Below, one piece after another: positions 26,893 through 35,746 of a stretch of 64,000 nt of DNA; the stretch's first letter is position 1, and each line of letters opens with the position of its first letter. Both the position numbers and the translations under genes were made by a program. Source of the DNA: PALSA-1353 sp050012375 (GTDB lineage: Bacteria > Planctomycetota > Phycisphaerae > Tepidisphaerales > Tepidisphaeraceae); assembly GCA_050012375.1 (NCBI GenBank), contig JBEKHH010000018.1:1-64000 (forward strand), in the 5' to 3' direction. The notes under the pieces are model-generated. The model had not been told where the DNA came from. It did no database searches and saw only the letters and a program-made list of their open reading frames with translations.

Positions 26893-27816
26893 GTGAGCGA
26901 GGATATGGAATTATCCGGTTCTTCTTTTGCCGAGCGAGCGGTGGTTTGCCCGCTCTGTGGAGGAGCGATTCATCGCTGGTCAAGCAAAAAGGGGCGTCGT
27001 GGCGGACTTTTCCATTACGATCGATGCGGTGAGTGCGATTTTGTGTTCGTGAATCCGCGACCGACGTTGCAATGGCTCGGCCGCTACTATTCCGAAAATT
27101 CTTCAGAGCTGCCCGACCGGCCCGAGCCCATGGCGACACCGGTCCCGCCGGCCCGGGATTCAGGGCTCGTCCGTGCGATTGAGTCAATGCTGGGGTTTCG
27201 TCGGCCCCCGGGTCGTTTTCTGGACGTCGGCGCGGGGCGGGGGGGGTTCTCCCACGCGGCGAAAATGGCCGGGCTTGACGTCACAGCGCTGGAAGTCGAT
27301 CCGCAGGACGTTCGCATGCTCCAGGCCATCGGTGGATTGAGCGTCATTCCGACGACGCTTGAGGAGTTCGACGAGAAGCCGGGTAGCTTCGACTATGTCC
27401 TGATGAGCCATGTCCTTGAACATGCGCACGATCCTAAGCAATGGATCAAGAAAGCTTCCATGTTGCTCGCCCCTGGGGGAATTCTTGCAATCATGCTGCC
27501 TCACTTCAACAGCGTCTACAGGTTCCTGGTGGGAACGGGTGATCCGTACTTTTTTCCGCCGGAACATTTGAATCACTTCAACCGTCGAAGTCTGGGCCGG
27601 CAGTGCACCGATTGCGGATTACTGGAGGCCGGGTGCCGAACCGAGACGAGCTTTCCGAGCGATGTCATAACCAAGCGCGTTCCCATGCCAAATATTATTC
27701 GATGGCCCGTTCAGCGGTTAACAGCCATTGCCAGTGCCATGGCCGGTCGAGTTACCTCGGCCACGGGATGCGGACACGTCTTAATTGCCCACTACAAGAA
27801 AAGGGGAGGCGCGTGA
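26893..27816 (+). CDS. Zinc-ribbon SAM-dependent methyltransferase
   Basis: A 307-residue protein of the two-part type common in polysaccharide gene clusters. An N-terminal zinc ribbon (CPLC at 19-22 and CGEC at 45-48, followed by FVFVNPRPTLQ) precedes a class I methyltransferase domain with FLDVGAGRGGF (about 103-113) and YVLMSHVLEHAHDP. The C-terminal part resembles the SAM-dependent methyltransferase family that acts on nucleotide-linked sugars. The start GTG at 26893 is tentative; an ATG at 26905 is the alternative. Confidence 0.85.
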   Translation: MSEDMELSGSSFAERAVVCPLCGGAIHRWSSKKGRRGGLFHYDRCGECDFVFVNPRPTLQWLGRYYSENSSELPDRPEPMATPVPPARDSGLVRAIESMLGFRRPPGRFLDVGAGRGGFSHAAKMAGLDVTALEVDPQDVRMLQAIGGLSVIPTTLEEFDEKPGSFDYVLMSHVLEHAHDPKQWIKKASMLLAPGGILAIMLPHFNSVYRFLVGTGDPYFFPPEHLNHFNRRSLGRQCTDCGLLEAGCRTETSFPSDVITKRVPMPNIIRWPVQRLTAIASAMAGRVTSATGCGHVLIAHYKKRGGA

Positions 27817-28331
27817 CCCATCGCTTTGCAATCGCTCTATTCGATCCGGTGCGTGGCGGGCGTGAAGGATCGGCGAAACAGCGAGAAATTTGTTCCGCAG
27901 GTCATCGCTCGGATATCTCGAAATGTGGTTGAGTGGTTCGGCGATGATTCACCGCTACGGTATGCCGAGAAAACGAGAAACCCCGGGCCAGCGTGTCGTC
28001 CGGCCGACCGCCGGCCGGACGACACTGCCCGTGGGAACCAACCGCGCTCCATGAATTTTTGAGTGACTCGCTCAGTCACCCATAACCGTCACCACGACGA
28101 TTACGTAGAACCGTAGAACAAAGCCGATGCCAAAGACCGGTCGGCGGCGGAAAATGGATCGAAAATGCGGTTTTTGATGCAATAATGGGGATGGGACGCG
28201 TAGGGGAGCGTGGCTGAGGCTGGAGGGGGATCATCATTTGTTAATCAGTTGCGGCGTTGGAGCGGGAAAAGCGCGCAGTTGGCGCGCAGTCGTCGGAGTT
28301 ACCGCCTGGGACGCTTTACATTTGGGCGCGG
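27817..28331. other. Intergenic stretch of 515 nt containing two hairpins
   Basis: I see no convincing gene here. A 14-bp stem lies at 27993-28025 and a smaller one, GTGACT-CGCTC-AGTCAC, near 28063-28079. The rest shows no codon structure, RNA gene or repeat that I recognise. Confidence 0.5.
27993..28025 (+). repeat. 14-bp perfect GC-rich palindromic hairpin
   Basis: GTGTCGTCCGGCCG (27993-28006) pairs with CGGCCGGACGACAC (28012-28025) around a 5-nt loop. There is no T run on either side, so it is not a typical terminator. It resembles the REP-like elements elsewhere in size and GC content but not in sequence. Confidence 0.6.
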
Positions 28332-29381
28332 GTGGTTGACACTCTCGCCGACACGATGGCGGAACATTGGGATCTGTTCGGATGGGGCCGGTGGTTGCTT
28401 CTGATTGGAGCGGTGCTGCTTTACGTGGCATCGCGGGCTGGGGTGGATGCGCTGAGCGGCGGCCGGACGAGCCCGGGTCGGCGAGCGGTGGGGCATTGGA
28501 TTCCCATTGCGGCGACGGGGCTGGTGGCGGTGGCGTTGCGGCGCGCGGATTTGGCGATCTCCGTCGTGTTCGCGACCAGCGTGGGGTCCTTGTCGCTGCT
28601 GGTGGGTTCAATCTCAATCATCAGCCCCGATTCCGACGCGCCGCCCGCCTTCCGGCGGCTGTGGCCGTTTGCCTTGCCGGCGGCGCTCCTCGTGCTTCTG
28701 GTGGGATTCACGGGCCAATTTAGGTGGCAACACGCGCTGGTGCTGCTGATCGAAGGGGGCGTGCTCCTGTTGGCGTGGAAGGAACTGAGCGTTGCGGGAG
28801 AGGCGGTGGCGGCGGTCGGTGACGTGGACACTGTTCCAGCGCCCGGACGGGGATCGCGGCGGCTCAATTTGGCGCTGAGCGTTTGTTTGGCGCTAGTCGG
28901 GGCAGCGGCGGCCGTTTTGGGGGCGGAGCGCATCGGCCGGGACCTGCCGCAGATTTCCGCCACGGCATGCGTGGTGGCGGTTCTGGGGCCGCTGCTGGTG
29001 CTGCCGATGTTGACGGGGGGAGCGGCGCTGGCGCAGAAAAAACGCGCCTGGGTGGCGATGACCTCGGGAGTGGGGGTGGTGTTGCTGAATCTCTGTCTGT
29101 TGCTGCCAATGCTTGTTTTTCTCTGGTATCCGGTCAATGCGGTGCATTGGGACCCTTCGGCGTTTCTTCATTTGAGGCTGTCCGAGCTGGGGGGAGTGTC
29201 GCCGATGCCATTTGCGTGGGTGACATGGCGGTTGGACAGCGTGGTGCTTGTACTGCTGGCATTCATGCTGGTTCCGGCGTCGATGGGGCGATGGCGGCTG
29301 CAACGGGCGGAAGGGCTTACGCTGATCGTGTTGTATGGCGTGTATGTGCTGATGGAGGCGGCGGGGAGCATGCGGTCATGA
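28332..29381 (+). CDS. Polytopic membrane protein, possibly sodium/calcium-exchanger-like
   Basis: A protein of about 349 residues with ten or so hydrophobic helices. The stretch IPIAATGLVAVALRRADLAI then SVVFATSVGSLSLLVGSISI recalls the alpha-repeat pattern of the CaCA cation exchangers, but the signature Glu-bearing motif (GTSLPE) is not seen, so the call is weak. Start is uncertain: the frame extends to a TTG at 28257, a GTG at 28332 lies 10 nt after a TTACAT, and an ATG at 28356 precedes the first helix. Confidence 0.5.
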   Translation: MVDTLADTMAEHWDLFGWGRWLLLIGAVLLYVASRAGVDALSGGRTSPGRRAVGHWIPIAATGLVAVALRRADLAISVVFATSVGSLSLLVGSISIISPDSDAPPAFRRLWPFALPAALLVLLVGFTGQFRWQHALVLLIEGGVLLLAWKELSVAGEAVAAVGDVDTVPAPGRGSRRLNLALSVCLALVGAAAAVLGAERIGRDLPQISATACVVAVLGPLLVLPMLTGGAALAQKKRAWVAMTSGVGVVLLNLCLLLPMLVFLWYPVNAVHWDPSAFLHLRLSELGGVSPMPFAWVTWRLDSVVLVLLAFMLVPASMGRWRLQRAEGLTLIVLYGVYVLMEAAGSMRS

Positions 29382-29422
29382 AAACGCGCTCCCCTTCGGG
29401 TCGCGGCTAAACTGGAGGCGCG

Positions 29423-29451
29423 TTCGACAATCGGGCGCGATTATTTAGGAT
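29423..29451 (+). promoter_or_regulatory. Promoter TTCGAC-17-TAGGAT for thyX (leaderless type)
   Basis: TTCGAC (29423-29428) and TAGGAT (29446-29451) are separated by 17 nt. The ATG at 29459 follows the -10 box after 7 nt. Confidence 0.5.
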
Positions 29452-29458
29452 GCTCGCC

Positions 29459-30346
29459 ATGAATGTGGACGTTTCCAATATTCGAATCGAAAAGAAGGCG
29501 GCGGAGGGCGAAACGTTTGACGTGATGGGCGGCTTTGCGCGCTGGGAAGTGAAAGTGCACGATCACGGACTGGTGGCCTTGTGCGATGTGATGCCGCGGA
29601 TTGCTCCGGTTGGCAAGACGGCGGATTTCGCCATCGTGCAGGCGGCACGCGTGTCGTATGGGCATGGAACCAAGCAAGTCAATGAAGACCGGGGACTCAT
29701 CCGGTATCTGGCGCGGCATCGGCATACCACGCCGTTTGAAATGGTGGAATTCAAATTTCATCACGTGATGCCGATCTTCGTGGCGCGGCAATGGATTCGG
29801 CATCGGACCGCGAATGTCAACGAATACTCCGCGCGATATTCCGTGGTGAAGGACCGGTTTTATAAGCCGACAGTGCAAAGCGTGCGCAAGCAAAGCACGA
29901 TGAATCGCCAAGGCGGCGAGGAAATGATCGACGAGATGACGGCCCGGGAGTTTTGCGATTATCTGGATAAGGCGGAGGCGCAATACAGCGATTATGAGAA
30001 GCTGTTGGCCAAGGGCGTGTCGCGGGAACTGGCGCGGATCGGATTGCCGCTAAATACTTATACCGAGTGGTATTGGAAGTGCGATCTGCACAACGTGCTG
30101 CATTTTTTGTCGTTGCGGATGGACGCCCACGCCCAGCAGGAGATTCGGGATTATGCCACGGCGATGTTCGCGTTGATCCAGCCGATCGTGCCGATCGCCG
30201 CCGAGGCGTTTTTGGACTATCAGCTTGGGGCCGTGCAGCTTTCACGGTTGGAAATCGAGGCGATCAAATCGGGCCAGACTTTGAAGACGGACAACAAACG
30301 AGAGAACGCGGAGTGGGAAGAAAAGAAGAAGGGATTGGGGTTGTAG
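29459..30346 (+). CDS. thyX: FAD-dependent thymidylate synthase ThyX
   Basis: ThyX makes dTMP from dUMP with methylenetetrahydrofolate, FAD and NADPH. The hallmark motif RHRx7S is intact (RHRTANVNEYS, Arg114 to Ser124), and the flanking ARYS and PFEMVEFKFHHVMPIFVARQ are typical. At 295 residues it is longer than many family members because of a C-terminal lysine/glutamate tail. I chose the ATG at 29459, which lies 7 nt behind a -10 box; the ATG at 29450 would overlap the -10 box. No thyA is seen in the window. Confidence 0.93.
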   Translation: MNVDVSNIRIEKKAAEGETFDVMGGFARWEVKVHDHGLVALCDVMPRIAPVGKTADFAIVQAARVSYGHGTKQVNEDRGLIRYLARHRHTTPFEMVEFKFHHVMPIFVARQWIRHRTANVNEYSARYSVVKDRFYKPTVQSVRKQSTMNRQGGEEMIDEMTAREFCDYLDKAEAQYSDYEKLLAKGVSRELARIGLPLNTYTEWYWKCDLHNVLHFLSLRMDAHAQQEIRDYATAMFALIQPIVPIAAEAFLDYQLGAVQLSRLEIEAIKSGQTLKTDNKRENAEWEEKKKGLGL

Positions 30347-30368
30347 GAGTTTTGGCGGGAGACAGGCG

Positions 30369-31169
30369 ATGCCGATGGATACCGATAGCCAGGATGTATG
30401 GCGGATTTTCCGGATCATGGCGGAATTCGTGGAGGGGTTCGAGGCCATGTCCAAGGTGGGCAAGGCCGTCTCCATTTTCGGCAGCGCGCGAGCCAAGCCG
30501 GGGGACGCATACTACAAGGCGGCGGAAAAAACCGGACGGCTGCTGGCGAGCGTGGGGTACGCGGTCATCACCGGCGGGGGGCCGGGGATCATGGAGTCGG
30601 CCAACAAGGGAGCGTTCGAGGCGGGCGGCACCAGCGTCGGCCTGAACATCTCCCTGCCGCAGGAGCAGGAGAGCAACCGCTATCTCAACGTGAGCATGGA
30701 TTTTCACTATTTCTACGCCCGGAAGGTGATGTTCGTGAAATACGCCTCGGCGTTTGTTTGCTTTCCGGGCGGGTTTGGAACGCTGGACGAATGTTTCGAG
30801 ACGCTGACGTTGATTCAGACGCTGAAGATCGAGGCGTTCCCGGTGATTCTGTTCGGGACGCGGTATTGGACGGGGCTCGTGGAGTGGATGCGCAAGGAGC
30901 TTTCCCACCATTTTATCGATCCCGAGGACATGGATATTTTCCGCATCGTCGATCGCCCGCGGGATGTGGTGGCGATCGTTCAGGAAAGCCAGCAAAACCG
31001 CTGGTGGCATCCGCGAAACGGGAAACTGGAAAGCCTCGCGGCGGCGACTGAGAAGGGACCGATGCCGCCGGCAGAGTCGATCTCCTCGGGCGAAGGGACG
31101 CGGTACGGCGTGCGGCCAAAACAGGCGAAAAAGAAGCATGCGGCGGCGGGAAGGAAACCGCCGGAGTGA
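30369..31169 (+). CDS. LOG family nucleotide-monophosphate phosphoribohydrolase-like protein
   Basis: A 266-residue Rossmann-like protein of the LOG (lysine decarboxylase-like) family, whose studied members remove ribose-5-phosphate from nucleotide monophosphates. GSARAKPGDAYY, ITGGGPGIMESANKGAFEAG and the active-site motif PGGFGTLDECFE are all present. The ends (residues 1-30 and the last 50) are variable. The ATG follows GGGAG at a suitable distance. It is 22 nt downstream of thyX, suggesting one transcript. Confidence 0.88.
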   Translation: MPMDTDSQDVWRIFRIMAEFVEGFEAMSKVGKAVSIFGSARAKPGDAYYKAAEKTGRLLASVGYAVITGGGPGIMESANKGAFEAGGTSVGLNISLPQEQESNRYLNVSMDFHYFYARKVMFVKYASAFVCFPGGFGTLDECFETLTLIQTLKIEAFPVILFGTRYWTGLVEWMRKELSHHFIDPEDMDIFRIVDRPRDVVAIVQESQQNRWWHPRNGKLESLAAATEKGPMPPAESISSGEGTRYGVRPKQAKKKHAAAGRKPPE

Positions 31170-31170
31170 A

Positions 31171-31269
31171 GATGAATGCCGAATGCCAAATGCCAAATGT
31201 GAATGCGCTGCATGCGCGTCCATTCTCCGTTTTTCATTCGACATTTGGCAATCGGCATTCGGCATTCAT
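31171..31269. repeat. Long inverted repeat built of GCCGAATGCC / GCCAAATGCC words
   Basis: The left arm (31171-31205) reads GAATGCCGAATGCCAAATGCC with further AAATGT; the right arm (31235-31269) is its reverse complement with about three mismatches over 35 nt. Between them is GCTGCATGCGCG. The element begins directly behind the LOG stop codon and could form a 30-bp hairpin in the transcript. Confidence 0.75.
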
Positions 31270-31375
31270 GGTTTGACGTACCCCAAGCCCATCCTTACCA
31301 TCCATTGCCCGGCTTTCGGCGGCGGTTATTGATGGAAATAGGCCCCCGGCCATTGCCGGACGAGGAACGTTCGGC

Positions 31376-32125
31376 ATGTTCGCCATTGTTAGCGATATAC
31401 ACGCCAATCTTGAAGCATTCACGGTGGTCCTGGCGGAAATCGACCGTCGGGGGATTCAACATATTGTTTGTCTTGGGGATATCGTGGGCTATGGCCCGAA
31501 TCCAATGGAATGCCTGGACCTCGTCGCCAGCCGATGCCGGGCGGCATTGATGGGAAATCACGATTTTGCGGTTTTCTACGAGCCGTTCAATTTCAACCAG
31601 GGCGCCGAGCAGGCGTGCTACTGGACGCGGGAGTGCTTCGAGCGGGATCCCGATCCTCAGCGGCGCGCGGCTCGATGGAAATTTTTGGGCAACCTCCCGG
31701 TGCGGCTTCGGACGAACGACTTCGTGGCGGTGCACGCTTCGCCACGGCGGCCGATAAACGAATACATCTTCCCGGACGACATCTACACCAATCCGGGAAA
31801 ATTCGTGAGCATTTTCGAGCGGTTCGAGCGGCTGTGCTTTGTGGGACATACGCACGTGCCGGGGATTTTTCTGGAGGGGCCGGACTTTTACAGCCCGGAT
31901 GAATTGGATTACAAATTCGATTTGAGCGACGAGAAGGCGATCATCAACGTGGGTTCGGTCGGCCAGCCGCGCGACCGCGATCCCCGAACCAGTTTTGTCG
32001 TGGTAACCGATACGCAGATCGAGTTTGTGCGTCTGGTGTACGACGTGGATACGACCGTCAAAAAGGTTGAAGCCATAGCCGAATTGGACAATTTTCTAGG
32101 AAGCCGGCTGCTGGATGGGAGATGA
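31376..32125 (+). CDS. Calcineurin-like metallophosphoesterase
   Basis: A 249-residue dimetal phosphoesterase. The five family motifs are present: DIHAN, GDIVGYGPNP, GNHDFAV, a His in VAVHASP and the metal ligands GHTHVPGIF. It belongs to the YfcE/diadenosine-tetraphosphatase-like branch; the natural substrate is unknown. A purine stretch GAGGAA precedes the ATG. The yidC gene starts 33 nt downstream on the same strand. Confidence 0.9.
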   Translation: MFAIVSDIHANLEAFTVVLAEIDRRGIQHIVCLGDIVGYGPNPMECLDLVASRCRAALMGNHDFAVFYEPFNFNQGAEQACYWTRECFERDPDPQRRAARWKFLGNLPVRLRTNDFVAVHASPRRPINEYIFPDDIYTNPGKFVSIFERFERLCFVGHTHVPGIFLEGPDFYSPDELDYKFDLSDEKAIINVGSVGQPRDRDPRTSFVVVTDTQIEFVRLVYDVDTTVKKVEAIAELDNFLGSRLLDGR

Positions 32126-32158
32126 TCTCTCCCGAGGGGATGGAAGAAAAAGAATTTC

Positions 32159-34225
32159 ATGGACAACAAGAAGACAGTCATAGGGATGGCAGCGGTGTTT
32201 CTGCTCTGCATGGGCTACTGGTTTTTTCTGGTCCATTACGTTTATCCGAAACATCCGGAGTGGGATTACGCCGGGACGCTGAATCAGACGACGCAGGCGG
32301 AGAATTCGGGGGCCAGGGCGACCACAGAGCCGGCCAGTGGAACCGCGGCCACGGGGCCGTCGATCGGCGCGGCGCCGGGATCAACGCTGCTGCTCGCCAC
32401 GACCCAGCCGGCGGGGGCGCCGACGATCCTCGGCTCGGATCAGCCCGGCGATGCGGAATATGCGCTGGGGATGCAGATCGACCCGCGTGGGGCCGGGTTG
32501 GATGCCGTTACCCTCAATTCCTACAAGGATGCCGACGCCAAGGGGCTGTACAAGTTTCAGCAGCCCTATGCGGATGCGGGCGAACGGCCGCTGGCGACGC
32601 GGAGCGTTGTCATCGACGGGCAGAGCGTGGATTTGAGTGCAGCCAACTGGCTGCTGGAGCCGGGCTCGAAGAAGACGACTGCGACGTACGGGGTGGACAT
32701 TGCGGGGGCCAACCATTCGCCGCTGCTGCACATCAGCAAGACCTACCAATTGCAAGGCCGGGGTCCGGAGAAGAATCGGGACAACACGGCCGCGGGTTAT
32801 GACGTCACGGTCACATATCACCTGCAAAACGCGACCACGAGGCCGCTGAACGATGTTCGCCTGGAATTTGACGGCCCGACGATGCCGCCGAGGGAAATGG
32901 AGCGGACGGACGATCGGCAGATCGTCTCCGGGTATGACAAGGGCAGCAACGGCGTTGACGTCAGCCGAGATTATCTCGCTGAATTCAAACCGGGCGCGGA
33001 GGAGAAGGACCTGTCGATCTATAAGGGGTACAAACTTCTCTGGGTAGGCGCATCCAGCAATTATTTCACCGCGATCGTGCTGGCGGAAAACCAAGGGCAG
33101 CTTGAAAAAGTGCAGGCCCGCTGCCTCAACCCTTCGGCCGAGGCCGATGGTCGCGAGGTCGTGCTGGATTTCCAGACGGCGGCCTTTTCGCTGCCGGGCC
33201 GGTCGTCGCTGGATGTGCCGCTGAAGATTTTCTTCGGGCCCAAGGAACGCGATCTTCTGGAAGGCGACTTTTACGGGGAATTTCCCCGGACCTATTACCA
33301 GCTTCTCTCCAGCTCCAGCGGCTTCTGCGGAATCTGCGCCTTTCCATGGCTGGTGGACAAGCTGGTCGATCTTCTGCGGTTTTTCCATTTCTTTCTGCGC
33401 GACTGGGGATTGTCGATCATCGCCCTGGTGGTCTTGGTGCGGGCGGTTTTGCATCCCATTTCCAAGCACTCCCAGGTCTCGATGCTGCATCTACAGAAAA
33501 TGGGACCGGAGCTTGAGCGGCTGAAAAAGAAATACGCCAACGACAAGGAGGCATTGGCCAAGGCCCAGATGGAGATGCACAAGCAGATGGGGATCACCCC
33601 GTTTCTGGGATGTTTGCCGATGTTCCTGCAGATGCCGATCTGGATCGCGCTCTATACGGCGCTACAGAACGACATCGTGCTGCGGCAGGCGCCATTTTTG
33701 TGGGGATTGACGTGGATTCACGATCTGGCCAGGCCGGACCGGTTGCTTTCCTGGGACCAGCATCCCTTCACGGTTCCGCTGATCGGGATGAAGGTGGTTT
33801 CACTGAACGTGCTGCCGCTGGTGGTCGCGGTGGTGATGTTCCTGCAGCAAAAGCTCCAGCCGCAGCCCCCGACCCTTACCCCCGAGCAGGCGTCGCAGCA
33901 GAAAATGATGCGGTACATGTCGCTCGCGTTTTCGCTCTTTTTTTACTGGATGCCCAGCGGGCTGAATTTGTACATCCTGACGAGTTCGTCGCTCGCCATC
34001 GTCGAAAGCAAGCGCATTCGCGAGCACATCAAGCGGCGCGAGGAGCAGGAGAAGGCCAACAAAGTAATCGTGGATGTAAAGCCGACGCGGCAGGGGAAGC
34101 AACAGCAGAAGCTCGATCCGTCGGCGCAGGCGTCGAAGAAGGGGGGACTGGGAGGTTGGTGGGCAAGTCTTCAGGAGAAGGCGGAGTCGATTCGGCGCGA
34201 GGCGGAGAAGAAGAACCGGAAATAG
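32159..34225 (+). CDS. yidC: Membrane protein insertase YidC
   Basis: YidC inserts proteins into the inner membrane alone or with SecYEG. This 688-residue protein has the Gram-negative form: an N-terminal helix (VIGMAAVFLLCMGYWFFLV), a large periplasmic beta-sandwich domain (about 30-370) with an Ala/Thr-rich insert near 45-95, then the conserved five-helix core with DWGLSIIALVVLVRAVLHPI, FLGCLPMFLQMPIWIALYTA and the C-terminal FYWMPSGLNLYILTSS. A basic tail follows, as usual. The order yidC-mnmE is common in bacteria, which supports both calls. Confidence 0.95.
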   Translation: MDNKKTVIGMAAVFLLCMGYWFFLVHYVYPKHPEWDYAGTLNQTTQAENSGARATTEPASGTAATGPSIGAAPGSTLLLATTQPAGAPTILGSDQPGDAEYALGMQIDPRGAGLDAVTLNSYKDADAKGLYKFQQPYADAGERPLATRSVVIDGQSVDLSAANWLLEPGSKKTTATYGVDIAGANHSPLLHISKTYQLQGRGPEKNRDNTAAGYDVTVTYHLQNATTRPLNDVRLEFDGPTMPPREMERTDDRQIVSGYDKGSNGVDVSRDYLAEFKPGAEEKDLSIYKGYKLLWVGASSNYFTAIVLAENQGQLEKVQARCLNPSAEADGREVVLDFQTAAFSLPGRSSLDVPLKIFFGPKERDLLEGDFYGEFPRTYYQLLSSSSGFCGICAFPWLVDKLVDLLRFFHFFLRDWGLSIIALVVLVRAVLHPISKHSQVSMLHLQKMGPELERLKKKYANDKEALAKAQMEMHKQMGITPFLGCLPMFLQMPIWIALYTALQNDIVLRQAPFLWGLTWIHDLARPDRLLSWDQHPFTVPLIGMKVVSLNVLPLVVAVVMFLQQKLQPQPPTLTPEQASQQKMMRYMSLAFSLFFYWMPSGLNLYILTSSSLAIVESKRIREHIKRREEQEKANKVIVDVKPTRQGKQQQKLDPSAQASKKGGLGGWWASLQEKAESIRREAEKKNRK

Positions 34226-34242
34226 AGGAAACCAGAAAGTGC

Positions 34243-34338
34243 GAAACCAGAATGACGAATCAAATCCGAAATCCGAATGGCTGAAACGGCCCCATTTCGG
34301 GTTTTGAGCATTCGGGCTTGATTCGTCATTCTGGTTTC
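34243..34338. repeat. Long inverted repeat built of GAATGACGAATC / AATCCGAA words
   Basis: GAAACCAGAATGACGAATCAA (34243-34263) is perfectly reverse-complemented at 34318-34338, 21 bp, and the similarity continues in the inner AAATCCGAAATCC words. The loop holds CCCCATTTCGGG. The element fills most of the gap between yidC and mnmE. Confidence 0.8.
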
Positions 34339-34357
34339 TGGGTTCGGATTTCTTTCC

Positions 34358-35683
34358 ATGTTTGTCGACGATACGATCGTGGCGATCAGTTCGGCCGCGG
34401 GACGAGCCGCCAGGATGGTGCTGCGCCTCAGTGGGCCTGGAACGCGGGGGATCGCCGAAGGGTTGGGCGTTGAAGCGGTCGGGGAGGCGTTCAGCGCGAC
34501 GAGAGGTAAACTGCGGTTCGCGGGGTTGTCGTGTCCGGGGTGGGCGTATTGGTTTGTGGGTCCGCGGAGTTATACGGGGCAGGATTTGGTCGAGTTGCAC
34601 CTTCCGGGGAATCCGCTGTTGGCGCGGATACTGCTGGACTGGATCGTGCGACAGGGGGCGCGCCTCGCGGAGCCTGGGGAATTCACGGCCCGGGCGTATC
34701 TCAACGGGAAGATGGATTTGGCGCAGGCAGAAGGCGTGGCGGCAGCGATTTCGGCGCAGAATCGCCAGCATTTGGCCGCGGCTCGGCAGCTCATGGCGGG
34801 GGAGCTCGCGCGCCGGCTGCGCCCGGCGCTGGATCTGCTCGCGGAATCACTGGCGCTGGTGGAAGCGGGAATCGATTTCTCAGAGGAGGGGATTCAGTTT
34901 CTCACGCCGGCGGATGCGGGCAAGCGGATCGATGAAATGGTGGCGCAGCTCGAATCACTCCTCGCCGAAAGCGGGCGCTTTGAGAAGCTGACGCACGAGC
35001 CGACGATTGTGCTGGCAGGATGGCCGAACGCGGGGAAAAGCACGCTGACCAATGTGTTGGCCGGGCGCAGCCGGTCCGTGGTGTCGCCTCGGCCGGGAAC
35101 CACGCGAGATGCGCTTTCGGTGGAGATCGCGCTGGCCAGGGGGGTTGTGCGGCTGGTGGATGTGGCGGGGGTCGGGGATTGGGGCGAAGGAGCGCAATCG
35201 CCGGCCGAATGGGACATCGACAAGCAGATGCGGGAGACGGCCTATCGGGCGGTTGACCAGGCGGACGTGCTGGTGCTGGTGCGCGATGCAACGGACGACC
35301 GGCCGGAAGTGTCGCTGCCGCGCCTTCCCGATGTGCGCGTCGCGTCGAAGGCCGACCTGCTCAAGCGGTCGCCGCGGGAATCCGAGCCGATTCTCATCAG
35401 CGCCATTACCGGATTGGGCATGAATGCGTTGCGTGACGCGCTGGATCGAGCGGCGTTCGGATCGGATGCTCCGGGCGCGACCCTGGCGCTGACGAGCCGG
35501 CATTTGCAGTGCCTGGCTGAAGCGAAGTCCGCTCTAGCTCGCGCGCGGGATGTTGGAAATGTGCCGGAGTTGCTGGCGGCGGAATTGCGCGAGGCTTTGG
35601 ATGCTCTGGGGCAAATCCTGGGAGCGATCACGCCGGACGATATTCTTGGCAAGATTTTCTCGACGTTTTGCATCGGGAAATAA
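34358..35683 (+). CDS. mnmE: tRNA uridine-5-carboxymethylaminomethyl modification GTPase MnmE
   Basis: MnmE modifies U34 of certain tRNAs with MnmG. The N-terminal tetrahydrofolate-binding domain (IVAISSAAG, SYTGQDLVELHLPG, EPGEFTARAYLNGKMDLAQAE) is followed by the G domain with G1 GWPNAGKST, the TTRD switch and G3 DVAGVGDW, and the C-terminal FCIGK (CxGK motif). The usual G4 motif NKxD appears as SKAD, and G3 lacks the usual threonine. At 441 residues length is normal. The domain order leaves little doubt about identity. Confidence 0.92.
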   Translation: MFVDDTIVAISSAAGRAARMVLRLSGPGTRGIAEGLGVEAVGEAFSATRGKLRFAGLSCPGWAYWFVGPRSYTGQDLVELHLPGNPLLARILLDWIVRQGARLAEPGEFTARAYLNGKMDLAQAEGVAAAISAQNRQHLAAARQLMAGELARRLRPALDLLAESLALVEAGIDFSEEGIQFLTPADAGKRIDEMVAQLESLLAESGRFEKLTHEPTIVLAGWPNAGKSTLTNVLAGRSRSVVSPRPGTTRDALSVEIALARGVVRLVDVAGVGDWGEGAQSPAEWDIDKQMRETAYRAVDQADVLVLVRDATDDRPEVSLPRLPDVRVASKADLLKRSPRESEPILISAITGLGMNALRDALDRAAFGSDAPGATLALTSRHLQCLAEAKSALARARDVGNVPELLAAELREALDALGQILGAITPDDILGKIFSTFCIGK

Positions 35684-35746
35684 AGCGGCGCCGGCTTGCG
35701 TCGGCCCAAGGCTCATGTCAGGATAATTCATCCAATCGGAGGTTCT

